Assembly (NCBI GenBank): GCA_947501005.1 | Contig: CANMTU010000001.1 | Coordinates: 582,501-646,500, forward strand | Direction of reading: 5' to 3' | DNA length: 64,000 nucleotides | DNA from: an uncultured Erythrobacter sp. | GTDB taxonomy: Bacteria; Pseudomonadota; Alphaproteobacteria; Sphingomonadales; Sphingomonadaceae | In this document: positions 34,663-45,770 of the stretch, one piece after another | Position numbering within the stretch: the first letter of the stretch is position 1 | How the letters are laid out: each line of letters opens with the position of its first letter | Program-made: the position numbers and the translations under genes | Notes under the pieces: generated by a model | Database searches by the model: none | What the model saw: only the letters and a program-made list of their open reading frames with translations | What the model was told of the DNA's origin: nothing

Positions 34663-35349
34663 TCAATCCTCCGTCTTGGCGCCGCTCTGGCCGAGCGCGC
34701 GTTTCATTTCCGCCAGTTCGTCGTCGATCGCGTCGGCGCCTTCCAGCGCGGCGATCTCGTCCGACAGGCTGGGCTTGTTGCCGTCCGAGATGCTGAGCGC
34801 ATCGGCACGGCCCTCGGCATAATCGACCCGGCGTTCGAGCTGGTCGAACCGGGTAAGGGCGTCGTCCACCCGTTCCTCGGTCATCAGGCTGCGCAGCTTG
34901 ACCCGGTTCTCCGCGCTTTCGAGCCGCGCGGCGATGGCGGTCTGCCGGCTGCGGGCTTCGCGCAGGCGGTTCTGCAGCTTGTTGATGTCCTGCTCGTAGG
35001 CGCGCAGCGCATCGTCGAGGACGGCGATCTCTTCCTTCAGCTGCTCGCACATGTCGGCCGCCTTCTTCTTCTCGACCAGCGCGGCGCGGGCGAGGTCTTC
35101 GCGATCCTTCGACAGGGCGAGCTGCGCCTTGTCGGCCCAATCGGCCTGAAGTTTGTCGAGCTTCACCGAATGGCGGTGCATCTCCTTCTGATCGGCGATG
35201 GTGCGCGCGGCGCTGGCGCGGACCTCGACCAGGGTTTCCTCCATTTCGAGGATGATCATGCGGATCATCTTCTGCGGATCGTCCGCCTTGTCGAGCATGT
35301 CGTTGAAATTGGCGGCGATGATATCGCGGGTGCGGCTGAAAATGCCCAT
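34663..35349 (-). CDS. pspA: phage shock protein A (PspA/IM30)
   Basis: This 228-residue ESCRT-III-like protein binds damaged inner membrane and, when free, inhibits PspF. The N-terminal amphipathic helix is GIFSRTRDIIAANFNDMLDKADDPQKMIRMI, followed by long coiled-coil helices. I chose the ATG at 35349 because family homology begins there and GGAGGA lies 6 bases upstream. The reading frame is, however, open for 64 more codons to an ATG at 35541 that overlaps the stop of the upstream small gene (ATGA), so a longer form is possible. It is transcribed from the sigma-54 promoter at 35724-35739. Confidence 0.92.
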   Translation of the reverse strand: MGIFSRTRDIIAANFNDMLDKADDPQKMIRMIILEMEETLVEVRASAARTIADQKEMHRHSVKLDKLQADWADKAQLALSKDREDLARAALVEKKKAADMCEQLKEEIAVLDDALRAYEQDINKLQNRLREARSRQTAIAARLESAENRVKLRSLMTEERVDDALTRFDQLERRVDYAEGRADALSISDGNKPSLSDEIAALEGADAIDDELAEMKRALGQSGAKTED

Positions 35350-35537
35350 GAAGGGTCCTCCGATTGAAAGAAATTCGTTGACCTTGGCGCTGACCTTTTC
35401 GCCGTCGAGCCAGTCGGCCGCGCTCTTCTCGTCGCGGCGGCGCGGCGATAGGGTGGGCGTGGGCGAGCGACGCAGCCGCTCCACCTCGTCGTCGATACGG
35501 GTCAGTCGTACGCCCGGTTTGGGTCTGTCCTGCCTGG

Positions 35538-35690
35538 TCATGCGATTTCCGCGACCTGCAGCGAGGCCAGGCTGGCCGACGGCGCGGTGACGGTGATGTG
35601 CGAACTCAGGGCGGCGAAGACCGACATGGCAAAGACGCTTGCCAGCGCGGCGCGGCCGAGTCTGGTTCTGAAAAAGCGTAGGTCGTACAT
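35538..35690 (-). CDS. 50-residue membrane protein, first gene of the psp operon
   Basis: Translation gives 50 residues: basic MYDLRFFRTRLGR, one hydrophobic helix (AALASVFAMSVFAALSSHI), and a short tail ending in SLASLQVAEIA. GGAG lies 6 bases before the ATG. The ATG is only about 34 bp downstream of the sigma-54 -12 element, so this is the first frame on the psp transcript. Its stop overlaps an ATG at 35541 (ATGA) in frame with pspA. I know no named family for it. It could be a stress-sensing peptide or a leader controlling pspA translation. Confidence 0.65.
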   Translation of the reverse strand: MYDLRFFRTRLGRAALASVFAMSVFAALSSHITVTAPSASLASLQVAEIA

Positions 35691-35723
35691 GGCAGGCTCC
35701 GTTGGTTCATATGCCGGTATCTC

Positions 35724-35739
35724 TGCAATGGGCGTGCCA
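35724..35739 (-). promoter_or_regulatory. sigma-54 promoter of the psp operon
   Basis: The minus strand reads TGGCACGCCCATTGCA, an exact match to the -24/-12 consensus TGGCACR-N4-TTGCW. It faces the pspA operon and lies between it and pspF, whose product is the matching enhancer-binding activator. Confidence 0.9.
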
Positions 35740-35756
35740 AACCGAATAAGTGGCGC

Positions 35757-35824
35757 AATTCCGCGGTCGGACGGTCAGGTCGCTGTCGAGATGATAGTGC
35801 CAGTTGCCAAGGTGTGGCGGAATT
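35757..35824. promoter_or_regulatory. candidate PspF upstream activating sites
   Basis: AATTCCGC at 35757-35764 and its exact inverse GCGGAATT at 35817-35824 are separated by 52 bp. They sit 20-100 bp upstream of the sigma-54 element, where PspF enhancer sites are found in enterobacteria. The second copy is 15 bp before the pspF start, fitting autoregulation. The motif itself is not a known PspF consensus. Confidence 0.3.
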
Positions 35825-35839
35825 TCCTATAGATTGGCC

Positions 35840-36874
35840 ATGGAGCGGGAGAGCCAGTTCATCGGACAGTCGGGGGCGTTCCTCGATGCCGTGGAACGCG
35901 CCAGCCGCGCCGCCCCGATGCGCCGCCCGGTCCTCGTGATCGGCGAACGGGGAACGGGCAAGGAACTGATTGCCGAGCGCCTGCACCGCCTCTCGCCGCG
36001 CTGGGGCGAACCGCTCGTGACCATGAATTGCGCGGCGCTGCCCGAAACGCTGATCGAGGCGGAATTGTTCGGCCACGAGGCGGGCGCCTTCACCGGCGCC
36101 ACCAAGGCCCGCGTCGGCCGGTTCGAGGAGGCGGACAAGGGCACACTGTTCCTCGACGAACTCGGGACGCTGTCGATGGGGGCGCAGGAACGCCTGCTCC
36201 GTGCGGTGGAATATGGCGAGGTCACCCGGATCGGGTCGAGCCGGCCACTGAGGGTCGATGTCCGCATCGTGGCTGCGACCAATGAGGATCTGCCGCACAA
36301 GGCGAAACACGGCACCTTCCGTGCCGACCTGCTCGACCGGCTGAGTTTCGAGGTCATCACCCTGCCGCCCCTGCGCGTGCGCGAGGGGGACATCGCCGTG
36401 CTGGCCGATCATTTCGGGCGGCGCATGGGGGCGGAGCTCGGCTGGGAGAGCTGGCCCGGTTTTGCCGATCACGTTCACCAGCAACTGGAGGACTATCCCT
36501 GGCCCGGCAATGTGCGCGAACTGCGCAATGCGGTGGAGCGGGCGGTCTATCGCTGGGACGACTGGAGTGCGCCGATCGGGCATATCGTGTTCGATCCGTT
36601 CGACAGCCCGTGGAAACCCGCCCCGTCGCCGACGCCCATACAGGCGAAAGGGCAAGGCCAGGACGAACCGCGCTCCGAACCGCAACCCGGCACCGCAGCG
36701 TTCGACGATATCGACGATCTGCGCGCGGCGGTGGATGCGCACGAACGCGCGATCGTCGAACATGCGCTGGGCAGAAACCGCTGGAACCAGCGCCAGACGG
36801 CCAAGGCGCTGGGCATGAGCTACGATCAGCTGCGGCACTGCATCAAGAAGCACGGGCTGATCGACGACGCGTGA
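35840..36874 (+). CDS. pspF: PspF, sigma-54 enhancer-binding activator of psp
   Basis: This 344-residue protein has a AAA+ sigma-54 interaction domain without a receiver domain, as in PspF. Walker A is GERGTGKE, the GAFTGA loop is at residues 82-87, Walker B is TLFLDELGT, and the C-terminal helix-turn-helix is NRWNQRQTAKALGMSYDQLRHCIKKHGL. A Pro/Gln-rich linker (residues 255-285) joins the two domains. It diverges from the psp operon across about 150 bp that hold the sigma-54 promoter. I chose the ATG at 35840 by homology (ESQFIGQSGAFLDAVERAS). Confidence 0.93.
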   Translation: MERESQFIGQSGAFLDAVERASRAAPMRRPVLVIGERGTGKELIAERLHRLSPRWGEPLVTMNCAALPETLIEAELFGHEAGAFTGATKARVGRFEEADKGTLFLDELGTLSMGAQERLLRAVEYGEVTRIGSSRPLRVDVRIVAATNEDLPHKAKHGTFRADLLDRLSFEVITLPPLRVREGDIAVLADHFGRRMGAELGWESWPGFADHVHQQLEDYPWPGNVRELRNAVERAVYRWDDWSAPIGHIVFDPFDSPWKPAPSPTPIQAKGQGQDEPRSEPQPGTAAFDDIDDLRAAVDAHERAIVEHALGRNRWNQRQTAKALGMSYDQLRHCIKKHGLIDDA

Positions 36875-36885
36875 GCGCCCCTCGC

Positions 36886-36904
36886 GCAAGGCGCTTGCTT
36901 TTTT
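36886..36904 (+). terminator. rho-independent terminator after pspF
   Basis: GCAAG and CTTGC pair around GCG, followed by T6. The stem is short, but its position 12 bp after the pspF stop supports termination before the rimP cluster. Confidence 0.5.
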
Positions 36905-37031
36905 CGAAACCTTCGCTTATCTCGCCACCAATCCCGACATTGTTGCGACATTGAAGGGGCTGGCGCCGCAAGGGGCCGGCCATGAAACCTTTGCGCAACC
37001 GCGATACCGCATTGTGCGAACCGGAGACAGA

Positions 37032-37598
37032 ATGACCGACCTGACGCGCCTGACCGAAGTGATCGAACCCGAAGCGCAAGCGCTCGGCTTTGAACTCGTG
37101 CGGGTGAAGATGATGTCGTCCGAGGCTGGCGATGGCGGGCAGGCGCTGCAGATCATGGCGGAAGACCCGGCGACCGGGCAGCTCGTGATCGACCAGTGCG
37201 CCGCGCTCAGCCGCCGCGTGTCCGACCGGATCGACGCGCTGGAGGAAGCGGGCGAGGTGCTGGTCGACGGCGCCTATCACCTCGAGGTTTCCAGCCCCGG
37301 GATCGACCGTCCGCTCACCCGCGCGAAGGATTTTTCCGCTTGGGCGGGGCACGAGGCGAAGATCAGCATGGACAAGGGCTGGGACGGCCAACGCACGCTG
37401 CGCGGCGACCTCAAGGGTATCGAGGACGGCATGGTCACCATCGTCGACCGCAAGGCGGGCGAGACTTCCGTCCCCCGTGAACAGATTCATTCGGCGCAGC
37501 TCGTCTTGACCGACGCGCTGATCGCCGCCACCCAGCCCCTCGACACCAGCGGTGCCGACGAAATCGTCGAAACCGAAGAAGAAAAGGCAGACGACTGA
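37032..37598 (+). CDS. rimP: ribosome maturation factor RimP
   Basis: This 188-residue protein assists 30S subunit maturation. It shows LTEVIEPEAQALGFELVRVKMM, ALSRRVSDRIDALE, and the family signature YHLEVSSPGIDRPLTR. The C-terminus is acidic and longer than in E. coli. I chose the ATG at 37032 because homology begins there. The last base overlaps nusA (TGATG). This is the first gene of the translation/transcription cluster. Confidence 0.95.
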   Translation: MTDLTRLTEVIEPEAQALGFELVRVKMMSSEAGDGGQALQIMAEDPATGQLVIDQCAALSRRVSDRIDALEEAGEVLVDGAYHLEVSSPGIDRPLTRAKDFSAWAGHEAKISMDKGWDGQRTLRGDLKGIEDGMVTIVDRKAGETSVPREQIHSAQLVLTDALIAATQPLDTSGADEIVETEEEKADD

Positions 37599-39316
37599 TG
37601 GCCAGTGCCATTTCCGCCAACAAGGCCGAACTCCTCGCGATCGCCAATTCGGTCGCATCGGAAAAGATGATCGACAAGTCCATCGTGATCGAAGCGATGG
37701 AAGAAGCGATCCAGAAGGCCGCGCGCGCCCGCTACGGCGCCGAGAACGACATCCGCGCCAAGCTCGATCCGCAAAGCGGCGACCTGCGGCTGTGGCGCGT
37801 GGTCGAGGTGGTCGAGGAGGTGGAAGACTACTTCAAGCAGATCGATCTCAAGGCGGCGGAAAAGCTGCAGGACGGGGCGAGCGTCGGCGATTTCATCGTT
37901 GATCCGCTGCCCCCGGTCGATCTTGGCCGGATCGACGCGCAGAGCGCCAAGCAGGTGATCTTCCAGAAGGTCCGCGATGCCGAGCGCGAGCGTCAGTACG
38001 AAGAATTCAAGGACCGGGCCGGAGAAGTCATTACCGGGGTCATCAAGTCGGTCGAATTCGGCCACGTAATCGTCAATCTCGGCCGGGCCGAGGGCGTCAT
38101 CCGTCGTGACCAGCAGATCCCGCGCGAAGCCGCCCGCGTGGGCGAGCGCGTGCGCGCGCTCATCACCAAGGTGGAACGCAACAATCGCGGTCCGCAGATC
38201 TTCCTCAGCCGCGCCGCGCCCGATTTCATGCGCAAGCTGTTCGCGCAGGAAGTGCCCGAGATCTACGACGGCATCATCGAGATCAGGGCCGCCGCCCGCG
38301 ATCCGGGCAGCCGCGCCAAGATCGGCGTGATCAGTCACGATAGCAGCATCGACCCGGTCGGCGCCTGCGTCGGCATGAAGGGCAGCCGCGTGCAGGCCGT
38401 CGTGCAGGAATTGCAGGGCGAGAAGATCGACATCATTCCCTGGAGCGACGATGGCGCGACCTTCATCGTCAACGCGCTCCAGCCCGCCACCGTCAGCCGC
38501 GTCGTCCTCGACGAGGATGCGGAGCGGATCGAAGTCGTCGTGCCGGACGATCAGCTCAGCCTCGCCATCGGCCGCCGTGGCCAGAACGTGCGGCTCGCCA
38601 GCCAGCTGACCGGCAACCAGATCGACATCATGACCGAGGAAGAGGCGAGCGAGAAGCGCAGCAAGGAATTCGCCGAACGCTCCAAGATGTTCGAAGAAGA
38701 ACTCGACGTGGACGAAACGCTCAGCCAGCTGCTGGTCGCCGAAGGGTTCGCCGAACTGGAAGAGGTCGCCTATGTCGAGCTCGATGAATTGGCTGCGATC
38801 GAGGGCTTCGACGAGGATCTCGCCGAAGAACTGCAGAGCCGGGCGCAGGAGGCGATCGAACGCCAGGAAGCGACCCATCGCGAGACGCGCCGCGAACTCG
38901 GCGTGGAAGACGATCTCGCCGAATTGCCGCATCTTAGTGAAGCCATGCTGGTGACGCTGGGCAAGGCCGGCATCAAGACGCTCGACGATCTCGCCGATCT
39001 GGCGACCGACGAACTCATCGCCAAGAAGCGCGAGGCGCCGCGTCGCCGCAACACCAGCCCCGACGGCCCGCCGATGCGCAGCGATCGCCCGCAGCGCGAG
39101 GCGGACAAGGGCGGCGTGCTGGGTGAATACGGCCTCTCGGAAGAGCAGGGCAACGAGATCATCATGGCCGCCCGCGCGCACTGGTTCGAGGACGAGGAGC
39201 CGCAGGAAGCCGCCGGTAATGGCGACGCGGTAGAAACCGCCGCCACCGCCACCGAGGCCGAAGACGGCACGCAAGGCCAACCGCAGGAGGCCGCCGATGC
39301 GGACTCCACCCAATGA
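37598..39316 (+). CDS. nusA: transcription termination/antitermination protein NusA
   Basis: This 572-residue protein has the N-terminal RNA-polymerase-binding domain (residues 1-130), an S1 domain (VITGVIKSVEFGHVIVNLG), two KH domains (DPVGACVGMKGSRVQAVVQEL; LSLAIGRRGQNVRLASQLTG) and two C-terminal helical repeats (LLVAEGFAELEEVAYVELDE; LVTLGKAGIKTLDDLADLAT). An acidic Ala/Glu tail follows. The gene overlaps the ylxR gene by 20 bp. Confidence 0.96.
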   Translation: MASAISANKAELLAIANSVASEKMIDKSIVIEAMEEAIQKAARARYGAENDIRAKLDPQSGDLRLWRVVEVVEEVEDYFKQIDLKAAEKLQDGASVGDFIVDPLPPVDLGRIDAQSAKQVIFQKVRDAERERQYEEFKDRAGEVITGVIKSVEFGHVIVNLGRAEGVIRRDQQIPREAARVGERVRALITKVERNNRGPQIFLSRAAPDFMRKLFAQEVPEIYDGIIEIRAAARDPGSRAKIGVISHDSSIDPVGACVGMKGSRVQAVVQELQGEKIDIIPWSDDGATFIVNALQPATVSRVVLDEDAERIEVVVPDDQLSLAIGRRGQNVRLASQLTGNQIDIMTEEEASEKRSKEFAERSKMFEEELDVDETLSQLLVAEGFAELEEVAYVELDELAAIEGFDEDLAEELQSRAQEAIERQEATHRETRRELGVEDDLAELPHLSEAMLVTLGKAGIKTLDDLADLATDELIAKKREAPRRRNTSPDGPPMRSDRPQREADKGGVLGEYGLSEEQGNEIIMAARAHWFEDEEPQEAAGNGDAVETAATATEAEDGTQGQPQEAADADSTQ

Positions 39317-40046
39317 GCGCCTGACGTCCGACATCGCTGAACACCGCAAGGCCCGGAACGCTTCCGGGCCTGAGCGGCGCTGTATCCTGACCGGGGAAAT
39401 CCAGCCGCGTTCCGCGCTGCTGCGGCTCGTCGTCTCGCCCTCCGGACTCGTCCTGCCCGATGTGCAGGAAAAGGCCCCGGGGCGGGGGGCATGGGTCGCC
39501 GCTTCGCGTGCCGCATTCGCAGCGGCGATGGAAAGCGGGAAGTTGAAGGCGTGGCTCGCGCGGGCATTCAAGACCGGCGACCTGGAGATACCCGAGAACC
39601 TGCCCGAACGGATCGAGGATGCCCTGACCCGCGTCTTTCTCGACCGGCTGGGACTCGAAATGCGCGTCGGCCATCTTATCTTGGGTACCCAGCGCATCGC
39701 CGAGACGGCGCGCGCCGGGGCGGCGGCGCTGTTGCTTCACGCCAGCGATGCAAGCGAGGACGGGCGCAAGAAGCTCGACCAGGCATGGCGCGTCGGGCGC
39801 GATGCGGAAGGATCGGGCGAACGGGGCATCACGCTGCCACTGGACCGACACGTGCTGTCTGTGGCATTGGGCCGCGACAATGTCGTCCATCTGGCGCTGG
39901 CGGATGCCGCCGCGGCCGGGCGGGTGCAGAAGCCGCTGGTGCGCCTCATGCATTATACCGGGCACGATCTGCCCACCGAATATGCCGAAACGCCCCGCGC
40001 GGTGTTTCAGGACGACGAACGATTGAGTGAAAGAGAAACGAGCTAG
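39297..40046 (+). CDS. ylxR: YlxR family (DUF448) RNA-binding protein with C-terminal L7Ae-like domain
   Basis: This 249-residue protein has an N-terminal YlxR domain (ERRCILTGEIQPRSALLRLVVSPSGLVLPDVQEKAPGRGAWV), where the usual motif is GRGAW. A second domain after residue 115 looks like the ribosomal L7Ae/L30e-type fold (LGLEMRVGHLILGTQRIAETARAGAAALLLHASDASEDGRKKL). This fused form is common in alphaproteobacteria between nusA and infB. The 20-bp overlap with nusA and the junction with infB suggest co-expression. Confidence 0.88.
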   Translation: MRTPPNERLTSDIAEHRKARNASGPERRCILTGEIQPRSALLRLVVSPSGLVLPDVQEKAPGRGAWVAASRAAFAAAMESGKLKAWLARAFKTGDLEIPENLPERIEDALTRVFLDRLGLEMRVGHLILGTQRIAETARAGAAALLLHASDASEDGRKKLDQAWRVGRDAEGSGERGITLPLDRHVLSVALGRDNVVHLALADAAAAGRVQKPLVRLMHYTGHDLPTEYAETPRAVFQDDERLSERETS

Positions 40047-42658
<2,612 letters not shown>

Positions 42659-42662
<4 letters not shown>

Positions 42663-42796
42663 TTATTGCCGGATCAGCAATTTCAGCCATATTCGCTGCG
42701 ATTGTCCTCGCAGGGATCTATCGGGAAAAGCAACGCCAGACGAGAGCGCTTGAACGTATAGCAAAGCACTTCGACGGGCAGGATCCGATCAACTAG
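42659..42796 (+). CDS. 45-residue membrane protein coupled to infB
   Basis: The 45-residue product has an N-terminal helix ([20 protein letters not shown]) followed by a short basic/polar coil ([20 protein letters not shown]). The ATG overlaps the infB stop (ATGA), so ribosomes leaving infB could start it. Its helix-plus-LERI coil outline is reminiscent of the PspB-like proteins in this window, but too short to claim homology. Function unknown. Confidence 0.55.
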
Positions 42797-42840
42797 CGTG
42801 CAAAAGGCTTCAGTCGTTTCAGGTTTTATTGGGTAAACCG

Positions 42841-43236
42841 ATGGCTAAACACGCTTCCACTTCGGAACAGCAATCCGTCCGCGTCCTCAAGGTGGGCGAG
42901 CGGGTTCGGCACATATTGTCCGAACTGCTCGCCCGCGGCGAGGCGCATGACGAGACCTTGCGCGCCACCCATATATCGGTGACCGAGGTGCGGATGTCGC
43001 CCGATCTGCGCAACGCGAAAGCCTATGTGAAACCGCTGCTCGGACGGGACGAGGCGGAGGTGCTGAAGGCACTGCGGACCAATACGGCGTTCTTCCAGAA
43101 GGAGGTCGCCAAGCGGCTCGGCCTGAAATTCGCGCCGCGCCTGTCGTTCCAGCCAGACGAAAGCTTCGACGAGGCCGAGCGGATCGAGAGCCTGCTCAAC
43201 GATCCCAAGGTGATCCGCGACCTCGACGACGCCTGA
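42841..43236 (+). CDS. rbfA: ribosome-binding factor A
   Basis: This 131-residue protein helps 30S maturation. It shows [23 protein letters not shown] and the KH-like block [22 protein letters not shown] in near form ([19 protein letters not shown]), ending in [12 protein letters not shown] chose the ATG at 42841; a TTG at 42829 is also open. Its last base overlaps tdk (TGATG). Confidence 0.94.
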   Translation: MAKHASTSEQQSVRVLKVGERVRHILSELLARGEAHDETLRATHISVTEVRMSPDLRNAKAYVKPLLGRDEAEVLKALRTNTAFFQKEVAKRLGLKFAPRLSFQPDESFDEAERIESLLNDPKVIRDLDDA

Positions 43237-43817
43237 TGGCCAAGCTCTATTTCTATTATGCCAGCATGAATGCCGGCAAGAGCTCCAACCTGTTGCAGGC
43301 CGCTTTCAATTACGGCGAGCGCGGCATGGCGGTTTCCCTGTGGACCGCCGCGATCGACGAGCGGCTCGGCTTCGGCGCGATCTCCAGCCGCATCGGCCTC
43401 TCGAGCGATGCGCACCGGTTCGATCACGATACCGACATTGCCGCCCGGGTGCTTGCCGACCATGCCGCCAGCCCGCTGGCCTGCGTGATGATCGACGAGG
43501 CGCAGTTCCTTACCCGCGCGCAGGTCTGGCAGCTCGCCCGCCTGGCCGACGAGAGCGGCATTCCCGTCCTGTGCTACGGCCTGCGCACCGATTTCCGTGG
43601 GGACCTGTTCGAAGGATCGGCCGCGCTTCTCGGCATGGCGGACGAGTTGATCGAACTGAAGGCGGTCTGCGATTGCGGGCGCAAGGCGACGATGAACATG
43701 CGCATCGACGAGAGCGGGAAGGCGGTGCGCGAAGGCGCGCAGACCGAGATTGGCGGCAACGATCGCTACGTCGCGATGTGTCGCCGCCATTTCGTTGCGG
43801 CAATGGGCGGCGCATGA
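43236..43817 (+). CDS. tdk: thymidine kinase, type II
   Basis: This 193-residue TK1-type kinase phosphorylates thymidine with ATP. Walker A lies in YYASMNAGKSSNLLQ, Walker B in CVMIDEAQFL, with the lasso-type CYGLRTDFRGDLF, and zinc cysteines in CDCGRKATMN and CRRH. It is complete. It starts on the last base of rbfA, which puts a nucleotide salvage gene inside the ribosome-biogenesis operon. Confidence 0.95.
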   Translation: MAKLYFYYASMNAGKSSNLLQAAFNYGERGMAVSLWTAAIDERLGFGAISSRIGLSSDAHRFDHDTDIAARVLADHAASPLACVMIDEAQFLTRAQVWQLARLADESGIPVLCYGLRTDFRGDLFEGSAALLGMADELIELKAVCDCGRKATMNMRIDESGKAVREGAQTEIGGNDRYVAMCRRHFVAAMGGA

Positions 43818-43851
43818 TGCATTGCGCGGCCGCAATGCCTATTTTGCCTGC

Positions 43852-44544
43852 ATGACAGAAACCCTCCTCCTCGCGGCAATCCTGATCCCGTGTCTCGTCG
43901 TCGCCATCGTGCTGCACGAGGTAGCGCATGGCTGGATGGCGCTCGCGCTGGGCGATACGACCGCGCGCGATCTGGGGCGGCTGACGCTCAATCCGGTCAA
44001 GCATGTCGATCCGGTCGGCACCTTGCTGGTGCCAGGCGCGCTGGCGCTGTTCGGCGGGCCGATCTTCGGCTGGGCCAAGCCCGTGCCGGTCCGCGCCGAC
44101 CGGCTCGACAATCCGCGCTATGGCATGATGGCGGTCGCCGCGGCGGGGCCGGGGACGAATATCCTGCTGGCGCTGGTCGGCGCGATCTTTCTGGGGCTGG
44201 CGTTCGGGCTTGCAGCGCAGATGGGCGCGATGCTGCCCGAATGGGTGATGACGGCGGGCGGCGCGTTCATCCTCATCAACGTCTTCCTCGCTTTGTTCAA
44301 TCTCCTGCCCATCCCGCCTTTCGACGGGTCGCATATCGTCGGCGGATTGCTGCCCCGGCGCTTCGCCCGCCATTGGCAGAAGCTGCAGGCGATGGGCATG
44401 ATCCTGTTCGTCATCCTGATCGCGGCGACATGGGCATTTCCCAATGCGGGCTTCATCGAGAATACCGTCCTGCCCCCGGTCCTGTGGATGCAAGAGCAAT
44501 TCTTCGCCGTCGCCACGCATATCGGCGATCTGGTGGCCGGATGA
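43852..44544 (+). CDS. site-2 protease family metallopeptidase (M50)
   Basis: This 230-residue polytopic membrane protease has zinc motif HEVAHG (residues 22-27) in the first helix and the third-ligand region NLLPIPPFDGSHI near residue 160; the NPVKHVDPVGT block between is typical of the small rhomboid-like S2P branch. I chose the ATG at 43852, since 34 upstream codons would overlap tdk. It ends with an ATGA overlap on truB. Substrates unknown. Confidence 0.9.
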   Translation: MTETLLLAAILIPCLVVAIVLHEVAHGWMALALGDTTARDLGRLTLNPVKHVDPVGTLLVPGALALFGGPIFGWAKPVPVRADRLDNPRYGMMAVAAAGPGTNILLALVGAIFLGLAFGLAAQMGAMLPEWVMTAGGAFILINVFLALFNLLPIPPFDGSHIVGGLLPRRFARHWQKLQAMGMILFVILIAATWAFPNAGFIENTVLPPVLWMQEQFFAVATHIGDLVAG

Positions 44545-45485
44545 GCGGGGCGAAGCGGCAACCGCATGGCTGGCTGATCCTCGACAAGCCGCGCGGGCTC
44601 GGCTCGACCCAGGCGGTCGGCATGGTCAAGCGCGTGCTGCGCCAGGGCGGCTATCCGAAGACGAAGGTCGGCCATGGCGGCACGCTCGACCCGTTGGCGC
44701 AAGGCGTGCTCCCGATCGCGCTGGGCGAGGCGACCAAGCTGGCCGGCCGCATGCTCGATGCGAGCAAGGTGTACGACTTCACCGTCCGCTTCGGCGAGGA
44801 GACAAGCACGCTCGACACCGAGGGCGAGGTCATCGCGACGAGCGACGTGCGGCCGGGCGAAATGGATGTCGCCCGCAGTCTCGAACTGTTCATGGGGCCG
44901 ATCGAGCAGATCCCGCCGGCCTATTCCGCCATCAAGATCGACGGCAAGCGCGCCTACGACCGCGCGCGGGCAGGCGAACAGGTCGAGATGAAGACGCGGG
45001 CGGTCGAGGTGTTCTCATTGTCCGTTCGCCCCGAGCCCGTCGAAGGGGCAGCGCAGGATCAGCGTCTCGAATCCGTTACCTTGCGCGCCCACGTCTCCAA
45101 GGGCACCTATATCCGCTCCCTTGCACGGGACATCGCACATGCGCTTGGAACCGTGGGGCATGCGACCTATCTCGAACGCGTCAAGGCCGGCCCGTTCCGC
45201 GGGGAACAGGCGATTTCGCTGGACAAACTGGACGAGATCGCTAAGGGCGCGCCACTTGAACACCTCATCCTGCCGCTAGAGGCGGGGCTGGACGACATCC
45301 CGGCTCTTACCCTCGATCCCGACAGCGCGCAGGCGGTCCGCCAGGGCCGGGTATTGTCGGACTTGCCCCAGGCAGACGGGCTTCATCTCGCCACTCTGCA
45401 CGATGTGCCGGTGGCCCTGGTGGACCTTTCGGACGGGACGGCCACGGTCGTCCGGGGCTTCAATTTGCCGGATGTCGCGGAGTAA
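44541..45485 (+). CDS. truB: tRNA pseudouridine(55) synthase, with repeat-derived insert
   Basis: This 314-residue enzyme makes pseudouridine 55 in the T loop of tRNA. The catalytic aspartate is D50 in [15 protein letters not shown]; other blocks are [18 protein letters not shown] and [17 protein letters not shown], then [14 protein letters not shown]. An insert (VRPEPVEG, residues 162-169, plus flanks) between VFSLS and the [13 protein letters not shown] block is translated from a dispersed repeat. The catalytic core is unaffected. ATGA overlap with the M50 gene; rpsO starts 5 bp after. Confidence 0.94.
   Translation: MSGAKRQPHGWLILDKPRGLGSTQAVGMVKRVLRQGGYPKTKVGHGGTLDPLAQGVLPIALGEATKLAGRMLDASKVYDFTVRFGEETSTLDTEGEVIATSDVRPGEMDVARSLELFMGPIEQIPPAYSAIKIDGKRAYDRARAGEQVEMKTRAVEVFSLSVRPEPVEGAAQDQRLESVTLRAHVSKGTYIRSLARDIAHALGTVGHATYLERVKAGPFRGEQAISLDKLDEIAKGAPLEHLILPLEAGLDDIPALTLDPDSAQAVRQGRVLSDLPQADGLHLATLHDVPVALVDLSDGTATVVRGFNLPDVAE
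45021..45048. repeat. dispersed repeat (RPEPVEG type) inside truB
   Basis: TCCGTTCGCCCCGAGCCCGT followed by CGAAGGGG reads in frame as SVRPEPVEG. The related intergenic copy is at 32406-32430 in inverted orientation. The length of 28 bp and in-frame reading kept truB open. Confidence 0.65.
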
Positions 45486-45489
45486 CAGC

Positions 45490-45759
45490 ATGACGGTCAC
45501 CGCCGTAAAGAAACAGGAAGTCATCAAGGACAACGCGCAGGGCGAGGGCGACACCGGCTCCCCCGAGGTACAGGTCGCCATCCTGACCGAGCGTATCCGC
45601 AACCTGACCGATCACTTCAAGAAGCACCACAAGGACAATCACTCGCGCCGCGGGCTTCTGATGATGGTCAACAAGCGCCGCAACCTGCTCGCCTATCTCA
45701 AGAAGATCGATGTCGAGCGGTACAACGCGCTGATCCAGAAGCTGGGTCTTCGCAAGTAA
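45490..45759 (+). CDS. rpsO: 30S ribosomal protein S15
   Basis: This 89-residue protein is S15, with [38 protein letters not shown] and the C-terminal [26 protein letters not shown]. Its standard partner pnp follows. It may be autoregulated through its leader as in E. coli, but the site is not evident. Confidence 0.97.
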   Translation: MTVTAVKKQEVIKDNAQGEGDTGSPEVQVAILTERIRNLTDHFKKHHKDNHSRRGLLMMVNKRRNLLAYLKKIDVERYNALIQKLGLRK

Positions 45760-45770
45760 GAGTTTCCCGG

